In this document: piece after piece, positions 40,031 to 47,325 of the stretch
How positions within the stretch are numbered: position 1 is the first letter of the stretch
Layout of the letters: each line of letters opens with the position of its first letter
Assembly: GCA_028343855.1 (NCBI GenBank)
Contig: JAOLZN010000010.1
Coordinates: 1 to 47,325, forward strand
DNA length: 47,325 nucleotides
Direction: 5' to 3'
DNA from: Candidatus Nitrosopumilus sp.
GTDB taxonomy: Archaea > Thermoproteota > Nitrososphaeria > Nitrososphaerales > Nitrosopumilaceae
Notes under the pieces: model-generated
What the model was told of the DNA's origin: nothing
Databases searched by the model: none
Seen by the model: the letters and a program-made list of their open reading frames with translations, nothing else
Translations under genes and position numbers: made by a program

Positions 40031-42709
40031 TTATTTTTTCTTTGTTTTTGATTTTTTAGGTTGTTCTATTGCTGCTTGTGCTGCTGCAACTATTGCAATT
40101 GGAATTCTATGTGGTGATGCACTAACATAACTTAGTCCTTCTCCATGACAGAATTTAATTGAACTTGGATCTCCTCCATGCTCTCCGCATATTCCTACTT
40201 CCATGCCCTTTCTTACCCCTCTTCCAGCAGCGATTCCTATTTTTATTAGACTGCCTACTCCGTTAACATCAATTGATTGGAATGGATTTCTTTCTAGTAA
40301 TTCTTTTTCCATATATTCTGGCAAGAATTTACCTTCCACATCTTCTCTACTAAAACTAAATGTTCCTTGGGTAAGATCATTTGTTCCAAAACTGAAAAAT
40401 TCTGCAGTTACTGCAAGTTCATTTGCAGTTAATGCTGCTCTTACAACTTCTATCATTGTTCCAAAGTTTATTTTTAATTTCATTTTGTGCTTTGCTTCTG
40501 TTTCTTTCTTTATTCTATCATAGATTGCTTTAATGTGATTTAATTCTGCAATACTACTAATTTGTGGAATCATAATTTGTGGATGTGCTTTAATTTTCTT
40601 TTTGGTTAATTCAACTAGGGCATCAAATACTGATTTAATTTGCATTTCATATATTTCTGGATATGTTACACCTACTCTTACCCCTCTATGCCCCATCATT
40701 GGATTCACTTCTGCAAGTTCTCTTGCTCTCTTAAGAACCACTTTTGCTTCAGAAATTTCATTTGTTTTTCCAGATGCTTCTAGTTTTTGTATTTTTTCAA
40801 CTAATTCTTCTGGATTAGGTAGGAATTCATGTAATGGTGGATCTAGTAATCTGATTGTTACTTCGTATCCTTCCATAGCTTTTAAAATTTCAATAAAGTC
40901 ACTTTTTTGTAATTTACCTAATTTGTCTAATATTTTGCTTCTTTCTTCAATATTTTCTGCCATAATCATTTCTACAAATAAATTGATTCTATCACTGCCA
41001 TTGAACATTCTTTCTGTTCGACATAGGCCAATTCCTTGACCTCCAAACTTTCTTGCAAGTTTTGCCATGTCAGGAGTATCTGCATTTGCTCTAATTCCTA
41101 ATGTTTTAGTTTTTTGAGCCCATGCCAATATTTGTTCAAAGTCTTTTGTGACTTTGGGTTCTACTGTTGGAATTTCTCCAATAAAGACAGTACCTTCACT
41201 TCCATCAATGGTGATTGTTTCTCCTTCTTTTATTGTCATTCCATTTGCAGTTCCTATATTGTTATCATAATCTATTTTTAATTCTGGGCATCCCACTATG
41301 CATGGTTTTCCCATTCCTCTTGACACAATTGCAGCATGAGATGATTTTCCTCCTAAACTAGTCAAAATACCTTCTGATGAAAAGAATGCTGGAACGTCTT
41401 CTGGTTTTGTTTCTTTTCTCACTAGGATTACTTTCTTACCTGAATCTCCTAATTCTATTGCTTTTTTAACATCAAATACTACAATTCCACTTGCAGCTCC
41501 TGGGGATGCTGCAATTCCTTTTGCTAACTGCTTGAAATCTTTAATTTTTGATTCATCCATTGTTCTATGCAACAATGCCTCTAGTTGCTGTGCTGGAATT
41601 CTTGTAAGTGCTTTATTTTTATCAATTAATTTTTCTTTAACCATGTCTACTGATGTTTTTACTAATGCTCCTGCACTCATTTTGGCAGTTCTTGTTTGTA
41701 ACAAATAGAATTTTCCTTGTTCTATTGTAAATTCAATATCTTGTGGTTCTCTGAAATGCTTTTCCAATTTTGAACATGCATTACTTAGTTCCTTATGTGA
41801 TTTTGGCATATCTTTTTTTAATAATTCAATACTTTTTCCAGTTCTTACTCCTGCTACTACGTCTTCTCCTTGTGCATTGATAAGATATTCTCCTTCTATC
41901 TCTTTTTTTCCATTATGTCCATTTCTTGTAAATACTACTCCTGTTGCACTGTCATCTCCCATATTCCCAAATACCATTGTAACAATATTTACTGCAGTTC
42001 CATTTGCAATATCTTTTGTAATGTTATTTTTTTCACGATAAACAATTGCTCTTTCTCCCATCCAGCTTTTGAAAACTGCTTCAATGGATAATACTAATTG
42101 TTCATCTGGTGTATCTGGAAATTTTCTTTTTGTATGTTCTTCACATATTTTTTTATATTCTTTTACAATAATTTTTAGTGATTCTACATTTAGTTTACTG
42201 TCATCTATGACTCCTTGCTTCTCTTTTGCAGCATCTAAAACATGATCAAACTTTTCATCATTTACTCCAAATACTACTTTTCCAAATAATTGAATGAATC
42301 TTCTGTATGAATCCCATGAAAATCGTGGATTCTTTGTTTGTTCTGCAAATCCTTCTACTGTTTTTTCATTTAATCCTAAATTCAAAATTGTATCCATCAT
42401 TCCTGGCATTGAAATTGCTGCACCAGAACGAACTGAAACTAATAATGGATTCTTTGTAGAATTCCATTTCTTACCTGTCTTTTTTTCCATTTTTGCAATA
42501 TTTTTCATTACTGCTGGCATGACATCTTTTGGTAGTTTGCGATTATTATCGTAGTATTTGTTACAGACTTCAGTTGTAATTGTAAATCCTGGAGGTACTG
42601 GTAATTTTAGGCGTGTCATTTCGCTTAATCCTGCCCCTTTTCCACCTAGAAGCATTCTTTTTTTACTATCTGCTTCTTCAAATGCATAAACTGGTTTGTT
42701 TTTTACCAT
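40031..42709 (-). CDS. ppdK: Pyruvate, phosphate dikinase
   Basis: An 892-residue enzyme interconverting pyruvate, ATP and phosphate with PEP, AMP and PPi. LLGGKGAGLSEMTRLKLPVPPGF opens the ATP-grasp domain over residues 20-42; GGKSSHAAIVSRGMGKPCIVG holds the phosphorylated His at about residue 455; the C-terminal PEP barrel has GICGEHGGDPSS with the catalytic Cys, and FFSFGTNDLTQGTFSFSRED. The Lys-rich tail is short. In this lifestyle it likely runs in the gluconeogenic direction. It lies 27 bases behind tpiA. Confidence 0.97.
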   Translation of the reverse strand: MVKNKPVYAFEEADSKKRMLLGGKGAGLSEMTRLKLPVPPGFTITTEVCNKYYDNNRKLPKDVMPAVMKNIAKMEKKTGKKWNSTKNPLLVSVRSGAAISMPGMMDTILNLGLNEKTVEGFAEQTKNPRFSWDSYRRFIQLFGKVVFGVNDEKFDHVLDAAKEKQGVIDDSKLNVESLKIIVKEYKKICEEHTKRKFPDTPDEQLVLSIEAVFKSWMGERAIVYREKNNITKDIANGTAVNIVTMVFGNMGDDSATGVVFTRNGHNGKKEIEGEYLINAQGEDVVAGVRTGKSIELLKKDMPKSHKELSNACSKLEKHFREPQDIEFTIEQGKFYLLQTRTAKMSAGALVKTSVDMVKEKLIDKNKALTRIPAQQLEALLHRTMDESKIKDFKQLAKGIAASPGAASGIVVFDVKKAIELGDSGKKVILVRKETKPEDVPAFFSSEGILTSLGGKSSHAAIVSRGMGKPCIVGCPELKIDYDNNIGTANGMTIKEGETITIDGSEGTVFIGEIPTVEPKVTKDFEQILAWAQKTKTLGIRANADTPDMAKLARKFGGQGIGLCRTERMFNGSDRINLFVEMIMAENIEERSKILDKLGKLQKSDFIEILKAMEGYEVTIRLLDPPLHEFLPNPEELVEKIQKLEASGKTNEISEAKVVLKRARELAEVNPMMGHRGVRVGVTYPEIYEMQIKSVFDALVELTKKKIKAHPQIMIPQISSIAELNHIKAIYDRIKKETEAKHKMKLKINFGTMIEVVRAALTANELAVTAEFFSFGTNDLTQGTFSFSREDVEGKFLPEYMEKELLERNPFQSIDVNGVGSLIKIGIAAGRGVRKGMEVGICGEHGGDPSSIKFCHGEGLSYVSASPHRIPIAIVAAAQAAIEQPKKSKTKKK

Positions 42710-42736
42710 GCAAAATTTTGTAAATTTTTTGGCTTT

Positions 42737-43393
42737 TTAAACTAATGCCTTTGCAAATTCTGAAATTATTTTATTCCAATTTTTTGCTTTAATTATACCG
42801 CTTGCTACTAAGATCCCTTTTGATCCTAATTCTATTGATTTTGATACATCTTCTCCTGATACAATACCTGCACCACATAGTAGTTTTGTTTTATTTTTTG
42901 AATCATTTACAATACTTGCAGCTTTTTCTATGAGATCTGGTTTTTCTTTAGATACTGCTTTTCCTGAACCAATTAATTCCGGCGGTTCTATTGCAATAAA
43001 ATCTGGTTCTATTTTTAAATATTTTTTTACTTCTGCAACATCCTTAACACATACTATTGAAATCATTTTTAATTCTTTTAATTTTAAAACTAGTTTTTCA
43101 ATTTCCTTACTAGAAATTCTGTGTTCGCTATGGTTTATGAGGGACCCCTTGACTTTTGATTTTTTTAATAATTCTGGAATAATAAAACCTGTAGTACTTC
43201 CAACTTTTGAATCATCAATATGCTGAGCTAAAACTGTAATTGAGCTATTTGCAACTACTCCAATTAGATGCTGAGGTGGTGATATTGCAATTTTTATCTT
43301 ATATTTTTTAGAAACTTGTTCTGCAATTTTTATAAATTTTTTAATTTTATCTCCAGATATTTCTTCATAATTTTTACAATTTATCACAAACAT
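42737..43393 (-). CDS. tpiA: Triosephosphate isomerase, archaeal short form
   Basis: A 218-residue TIM barrel, shorter than bacterial forms as usual in archaea. FVINCKNYEE has the substrate Asn-Lys pair, GSLINHSEHRIS the catalytic His, FIAIEPPELIGSG the catalytic Glu, and LLCGAGIVSGED and GILVASGIIK the phosphate loops. It interconverts DHAP and glyceraldehyde-3-phosphate. It is 42 bases behind the SemiSWEET gene on the same strand. Confidence 0.96.
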   Translation of the reverse strand: MFVINCKNYEEISGDKIKKFIKIAEQVSKKYKIKIAISPPQHLIGVVANSSITVLAQHIDDSKVGSTTGFIIPELLKKSKVKGSLINHSEHRISSKEIEKLVLKLKELKMISIVCVKDVAEVKKYLKIEPDFIAIEPPELIGSGKAVSKEKPDLIEKAASIVNDSKNKTKLLCGAGIVSGEDVSKSIELGSKGILVASGIIKAKNWNKIISEFAKALV

Positions 43394-43435
43394 CTTTTTA
43401 TGATTTTTTCATATTCTATTTAATTCTTCATTGAT

Positions 43436-43723
43436 TTATGTAGCATCAATTTTTTTATCGTATTTTGTTTTCATTACTAGTACAATAAACATCAGTACAA
43501 TAGCTGCAATATTGGTGCCTATGATGAATACGTCAACTACAATGATTCCATAAATTAGCCATAATATTGCGCCTGCTGATATGAATATCATTAAAAAACT
43601 TGAAACATCTTTTAGGCTTTTTGACTTGTATCCTTTGTAAATTTGATCTACCCAACCTGTTAGGATTAAAACCCCTGCTGCCACACCTAGAATTGTTAAT
43701 AGGGTTGGATCTACTTCCATCAT
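43436..43723 (-). CDS. SemiSWEET-type (MtN3/PQ-loop) sugar transporter
   Basis: A 95-residue membrane protein with three hydrophobic segments, the size of a SemiSWEET half transporter, which works as a dimer. GWVDQIYKGYKSKSLKDVSSFLMIFISAGAILWLIYGI runs over about residues 23-60 and contains the PQ-loop-like first part and the conserved W-x2-YG. It could move sugar or another small solute. Only 4 bases separate it from polB upstream, and tpiA follows. Confidence 0.8.
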   Translation of the reverse strand: MMEVDPTLLTILGVAAGVLILTGWVDQIYKGYKSKSLKDVSSFLMIFISAGAILWLIYGIIVVDVFIIGTNIAAIVLMFIVLVMKTKYDKKIDAT

Positions 43724-43727
43724 TTTT

Positions 43728-46283
43728 TTAACTCCAAAAGAATTCGTCTAATCCTGTTTGTTTTGGTTTTCCTAAAATTGTATCAAAATCTAAATCCATT
43801 GATGAAGTTATCTGTTCTAATGTTGATTCCAAAAATTCCATATATTTTTTAGAATCTATTTCTTCTTTTTTTGCTAGTTCTACTGGTTTAACTCCTGGTT
43901 TGTTTAATATTTTGATAAATGAAATTTTATCTCCTTTCTTTAATTCTTTAATTGATTCAAGTTGTTTTGCAGCTCTAATGTGCTGTGGTATAGTTTTAAC
44001 ATATTCTGATGGTGCTTTACTTAGCATGACATTGAATGTTAAATCTTCTAGTGGTATTTCTTTTGCTTCAACTTTTTTCCCACACTCTGCAATTTTTTCT
44101 GAAATTGCTTTTTTTGCTTTTACAAAGTCTTCCATTGTTTGAACTTCTGCTAAAACATCTAGCAATTCAAAAAATAATTTTTTAATGAATGCTGGTGTGT
44201 GAGATTTTTTCCCTGTTAGTCCTTTTACGTCTACTTTTCCTGAATTTGTAACTCCTAAGTAATTTTTCTTTCTATTACTTAATACACAATATCTATACGT
44301 CTTATCAATTTCTAAATCTACTCCGTGATCACTTTTTGCTTGTTCAATGAGTTTTTCAATTTGTTCTTGTGTTGGATTTTTGATAAACAAAGAATCTGTA
44401 TCTCCGTATAGAACTTCAATTCCTGTACCTTCACATTTTTTGATTGTTTCTAAAATTGTATATCTTCCAACTGCTGTTGTTGCTTCTGCTGCTGGTAGGA
44501 AATACAGTGGAAATATTTCTGCACCCATTACTCCATAACTTGCATTTAGAATAACTTTGAGTGCTTGACTGACTACTGTGTATTGCTGCCTTTGTTCATC
44601 AGTTAATGTCTCTTTTTTTGAGAGACTTTTGTAGTAATTTACTCTCAAATCTCTCAATGATCCGATAATAATCGATGTTAATCCATTCTTTTTTGAACAT
44701 GCCCAATGGTTTGTTTGTGGGATTGTATTTTTTTTACATTCTTCATGTGCACATCTTACTGTTTCATAAGATAGATTTCTTACTTTAATTATACTTGGAT
44801 ACAGACTTGCAAAATCCATTACTACCACTTTAAAATGAATTCCTTCTTTTGGTTCAACGACTAAACCTCCTCTGTATTTTTTATCTTTGATAACTGCATC
44901 TGACATTACACCTTCTGTCCTTTTTTGCAATTCTTCTCTTTTTGGAATGAGTGCATTTCTTTTTCTGTGTTCATAATATAACAAACTTCTAATCCATTGA
45001 GATACTCCCATTCTTGCAATGTCATCAATTGGCATTCTTCCAATTCTTGCAATAATTACAAGTAGATTCATCAATAAATCCCCGTTGAAACTTGTAAGCT
45101 CATACGTTAATTGTGCATCATTGTAGCAATAGTTTGCAGTTTGGTATAGTGATAATTTGTCAAAATCTAATCCATAGTCTATCTTCTCTTTTCCTAGTAG
45201 AGCTTTTGATACACTGTTTAATGAAAAATCTGTGTATGATTGACTAAACGCATAAATTTGAAATGAACGATTTGATAAAGTTCTATACAAATCAATATGA
45301 ACTCCATGTTTTAGAGTTGCAGAATCTCTCATCATGTATAGTGGATTATTTTCATTTTGGATTCCTAGTCTTTCAGCTCTATTGTACAAATATGGTAAAT
45401 CAAATTCATCTCCATTATAGGTAACCACAAATGGAAACTCTTCAATTATTTTGAATGCATCTGCAATCATTTCTTTTTCTTTATCTAATTCATAGAATGT
45501 TACTTTGATATTTTCATTTAATTCGTTATTTCCCTGCTCGGTTCCTTCTGTTTTGAGCACAAAAATTTGATCATAATCGTCACTTCCTTTGAGTCCTATA
45601 GCTGTAACTCTTTTTTCAGCTAATTTTGGGTCTGGAAATCTACCTGGATCAAATTCAACTTCAATGTCTACACTAAGTCTTTTGATTTTTGGAATTGGTT
45701 GATTAAGTAAATCTGCCCACTCTGAAATAAATTCTTTAAATTCTTCAGAATCTATCATGCTTTTACTATCTACTTTATCCCATAGTAGACTCTTTAATGC
45801 AAGTTTAACTTCATCAGAAATTTCCATGTTATGTGGCTTGAGTGAACCATCTGTAATTTCATAATATTTTCCAACAATAAACTCTCTATCATATAGATAA
45901 GTTTCATAATATTTGATATCTGATTCCCATGTTTCAATTTGATTTCTAATACTTTCTCCATAATTTCCTCCGATTGAAAGCGGATTATCTACTATTATTT
46001 TTGACATCTCAATTTCTTTATCTTGAATTAAATCATGTTTTTTTACTTTTTTTATTTCTAAAACATCATCTCTTTCTTGTAAAAAATCTAATTCATCTGG
46101 AGATAATTTTGAATAACAATATGGTTTATGTCCAATTTCATCTTTCCATAAAAATAATTTTTGTTCTGTTGGTTCATAAAATTTTAGAACAGCTGATTTA
46201 CTTGGTCCATCATATGTTGCAGATACTAGCATTGCTGGTAACATCGTTTCAATTTTTTCAACTTGTGCTACTTTAACTTGCAT
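43728..46283 (-). CDS. polB: DNA polymerase, family B
   Basis: An 851-residue replicative-type polymerase. The 3'-5' exonuclease has LSVDIEVEF (Exo I), VTYNGDEFDLPYLYNRA (Exo II) and YCYNDAQLTYEL (Exo III). Polymerase motifs are VVMDFASLYPSIIKVRNLSY (A), KVILNASYGVMGAE (B) and VLYGDTDSLFI (C). The C-terminus KPKQTGLDEFFWS holds a canonical PIP box, QTGLDEFF, for binding PCNA. Thus a proofreading, clamp-tethered polymerase. It follows the dCMP deaminase by 4 bases. Confidence 0.97.
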   Translation of the reverse strand: MQVKVAQVEKIETMLPAMLVSATYDGPSKSAVLKFYEPTEQKLFLWKDEIGHKPYCYSKLSPDELDFLQERDDVLEIKKVKKHDLIQDKEIEMSKIIVDNPLSIGGNYGESIRNQIETWESDIKYYETYLYDREFIVGKYYEITDGSLKPHNMEISDEVKLALKSLLWDKVDSKSMIDSEEFKEFISEWADLLNQPIPKIKRLSVDIEVEFDPGRFPDPKLAEKRVTAIGLKGSDDYDQIFVLKTEGTEQGNNELNENIKVTFYELDKEKEMIADAFKIIEEFPFVVTYNGDEFDLPYLYNRAERLGIQNENNPLYMMRDSATLKHGVHIDLYRTLSNRSFQIYAFSQSYTDFSLNSVSKALLGKEKIDYGLDFDKLSLYQTANYCYNDAQLTYELTSFNGDLLMNLLVIIARIGRMPIDDIARMGVSQWIRSLLYYEHRKRNALIPKREELQKRTEGVMSDAVIKDKKYRGGLVVEPKEGIHFKVVVMDFASLYPSIIKVRNLSYETVRCAHEECKKNTIPQTNHWACSKKNGLTSIIIGSLRDLRVNYYKSLSKKETLTDEQRQQYTVVSQALKVILNASYGVMGAEIFPLYFLPAAEATTAVGRYTILETIKKCEGTGIEVLYGDTDSLFIKNPTQEQIEKLIEQAKSDHGVDLEIDKTYRYCVLSNRKKNYLGVTNSGKVDVKGLTGKKSHTPAFIKKLFFELLDVLAEVQTMEDFVKAKKAISEKIAECGKKVEAKEIPLEDLTFNVMLSKAPSEYVKTIPQHIRAAKQLESIKELKKGDKISFIKILNKPGVKPVELAKKEEIDSKKYMEFLESTLEQITSSMDLDFDTILGKPKQTGLDEFFWS

Positions 46284-46287
46284 TTAA

Positions 46288-46815
46288 TCACTCATTTGTT
46301 TCGTGCTTACTAACTAACTTCTCGGCCCATTTTTCAATTTTTCCTTTATCTATATGTACAATTTCAACTCCGGCCTCTTTTATCAAATCATAATCTGTTC
46401 CTGGATATTTGTCGAGACATACAAATTTTCTTATTCCGATGGTAATTGCCATTTTTGTACATTCTAAACATGGGACATATGTGGAATACAATGATGCACC
46501 TTTAACTCCTGCTTCTATTCCTAAGATTGCACAATGCATTATTGCATTAGCTTCTGCATGATTACACAAACACTTTCCTAATGCTTCTCCTGCTTTTATT
46601 TTGCCTTCCATTCTATCACTGCATCTTTTGCATCCTCCTTCAAAGCAATTTTTAATTCCTGGAGGTGTTCCGTTGTACCCAGTTGCTAATTGTCTATGAT
46701 CTCTTACTATTACCGCTCCAACGTGTCTTGTAATACAGTTTGATCTTAATGATGCAAGTTTTGCTTGAAGCATAAAATATTCGTCCCAATTTGGTCGCTC
46801 AAAAGAATCACTCAT
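46288..46815 (-). CDS. Deoxycytidylate (dCMP) deaminase family protein
   Basis: A 175-residue zinc deaminase. NCITRHVGAVIVRDHRQLATGYNGTPPG is spread over residues 26-53; the zinc/catalytic site is HAEANAI (His, Glu) with VPCLECTKMAIT (two Cys). A CFEGGCKRC segment gives extra Cys typical of dCMP deaminases. It makes dUMP from dCMP for thymidylate. It heads the minus-strand block and is 4 bases ahead of polB, tying nucleotide supply to replication. Confidence 0.92.
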   Translation of the reverse strand: MSDSFERPNWDEYFMLQAKLASLRSNCITRHVGAVIVRDHRQLATGYNGTPPGIKNCFEGGCKRCSDRMEGKIKAGEALGKCLCNHAEANAIMHCAILGIEAGVKGASLYSTYVPCLECTKMAITIGIRKFVCLDKYPGTDYDLIKEAGVEIVHIDKGKIEKWAEKLVSKHETNE

Positions 46816-46906
46816 ACAAATTTAGTCTAAATGTTCCATATATGGATCTCGTTAATGATTATTTTGTTTGCGATCAAGATTTTTTAAAATCTTTTGATTC
46901 CTCACC

Positions 46907-46914
46907 TTTAAATT
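46907..46914 (+). promoter_or_regulatory. TATA-like box of the window-end secreted protein
   Basis: TTTAAATT centred about 28 bases before the ATG at 46939. Confidence 0.5.
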
Positions 46915-46938
46915 CAAATTAAAATATTGAATATTGAA

Positions 46939-47325
46939 ATGAAATTAAGTATTCTTTTAATTATTTCAGTGATTTCAATTTTTACAATTTATTCGGCAAG
47001 TCCATCAGCTTTTGCATATGGTGGTCCTCCTGAAAACAACAGCTCAAATAACTATACTGTTGAAATTAGTACTAATCAGGAATCATATGTAATTGGTGAA
47101 TCTGTAATCTTTACCGGGTCTGTAAACAAGTATGATGAAGACCGTTCTTTGAGAATCACTGTTTTTGATTCTAGTAAAAATTTAATCAGTACCAAAAAAA
47201 CCCCTGTGGACACATACGGTAAATTTTCTTACACTGTACAATTAAATGAAAAATATTCTGATGGAAAATATATTGTAAAGTCTCAATATGGCAATTCTAA
47301 ATCTACTGTGAATTCTTCTTCTTTT
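46939..47325 (+). CDS. Secreted surface protein, N-terminal part (runs off window)
   Basis: The first 129 codons of a protein that continues past the window. Residues 1-26 are a signal peptide (hydrophobic core SILLIISVISIFTIYS, ending SAFA). Then comes an Asn/Ser-rich linker and a strand-rich, Ig-like or cell-adhesion-like domain (YTVEISTNQESYVIGESVIF, and YGKFSYTVQLNEKYSDGKY), similar to modules repeated in thaumarchaeal surface and S-layer-associated proteins. The rest is unseen, so repeat number and anchor are unknown. No frame was given for it; I translated it by hand. Confidence 0.8.
   Translation, partial: MKLSILLIISVISIFTIYSASPSAFAYGGPPENNSSNNYTVEISTNQESYVIGESVIFTGSVNKYDEDRSLRITVFDSSKNLISTKKTPVDTYGKFSYTVQLNEKYSDGKYIVKSQYGNSKSTVNSSSF

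Noticed and set aside
40203-42554. Several plus-strand frames of 73-145 codons
   Set aside because: They are shadows inside ppdK, whose minus-strand frame is complete and matches its family throughout.

Overview
The window reads as chromosome of an AT-rich ammonia-oxidising thaumarchaeon (Nitrososphaerota), most like Nitrosopumilus. The archaeal markers are two TFB genes, Alba, a family B DNA polymerase and an NreA repair protein, both of the last two ending in PIP-like peptides, a proteasome beta subunit and a TrmI-type tRNA methyltransferase. The split methylmalonyl-CoA mutase set (McmA, McmB, MeaB, epimerase) together with PPDK fits the 3-hydroxypropionate/4-hydroxybutyrate carbon-fixation lifestyle of this group. 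Many genes have an AT-rich TATA-like box centred about 24-28 bases before the start codon, often a TTG or GTG, which suggests widespread leaderless transcripts. I saw no tRNA, rRNA, CRISPR array, insertion sequence or integrase, and no gene-free stretch longer than 300 bases.

Layout. 1-5.4 kb is an accessory-looking stretch: the 5' part of a DNA photolyase behind a DICT-like sensor gene, a tandem pair of paralogous small proteins, several tiny zinc-ribbon proteins, an Mrr-like nuclease fold that lacks the usual catalytic lysine, and a run of tiny membrane proteins. 5.5-16 kb holds housekeeping and surface genes: TrmI with a repeat-expanded tail, the NAD(P)HX dehydratase NnrD, an M20 peptidase, DoxX, a proteasome beta subunit that appears to lack Thr1, TFB, a secreted TPR-metalloprotease, BirA, an SDR-fold protein with a changed catalytic dyad, a CoA-binding protein and a decayed gene behind it. 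16-25.4 kb has membrane proteins, NreA, a BtuF-like protein, a DUF432-MscS pair, CysS-NadE, a methyltransferase-TPR pair and a Rieske protein.

25.4-39.4 kb is core metabolism and information processing: AhcY, MetG, a serine hydrolase, a degenerate EF-Tu-like protein, IlvC, McmB, the Alba-TFB pair, an M1 aminopeptidase, and the MeaB-McmA-epimerase operon. 39.4-46.8 kb is one tightly packed minus-strand block: dCMP deaminase, DNA polymerase B, SemiSWEET, triosephosphate isomerase, PPDK and an HTH-CBS regulator. The window ends inside a secreted protein.

How the genes fit together. MeaB, McmA, the epimerase and the separately encoded McmB interconvert methylmalonyl-CoA and succinyl-CoA with cobalamin. 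PPDK and triosephosphate isomerase are central carbon steps. PolB, the dCMP deaminase and NreA serve replication and repair. Nothing here is clearly a new defence or mobile system. The observations most worth following are the apparently non-catalytic proteasome subunit, the DICT-photolyase pair, operator-like palindromes in two promoters, the Mrr-like protein without its lysine, and the decayed reading frame behind the CoA-binding gene.
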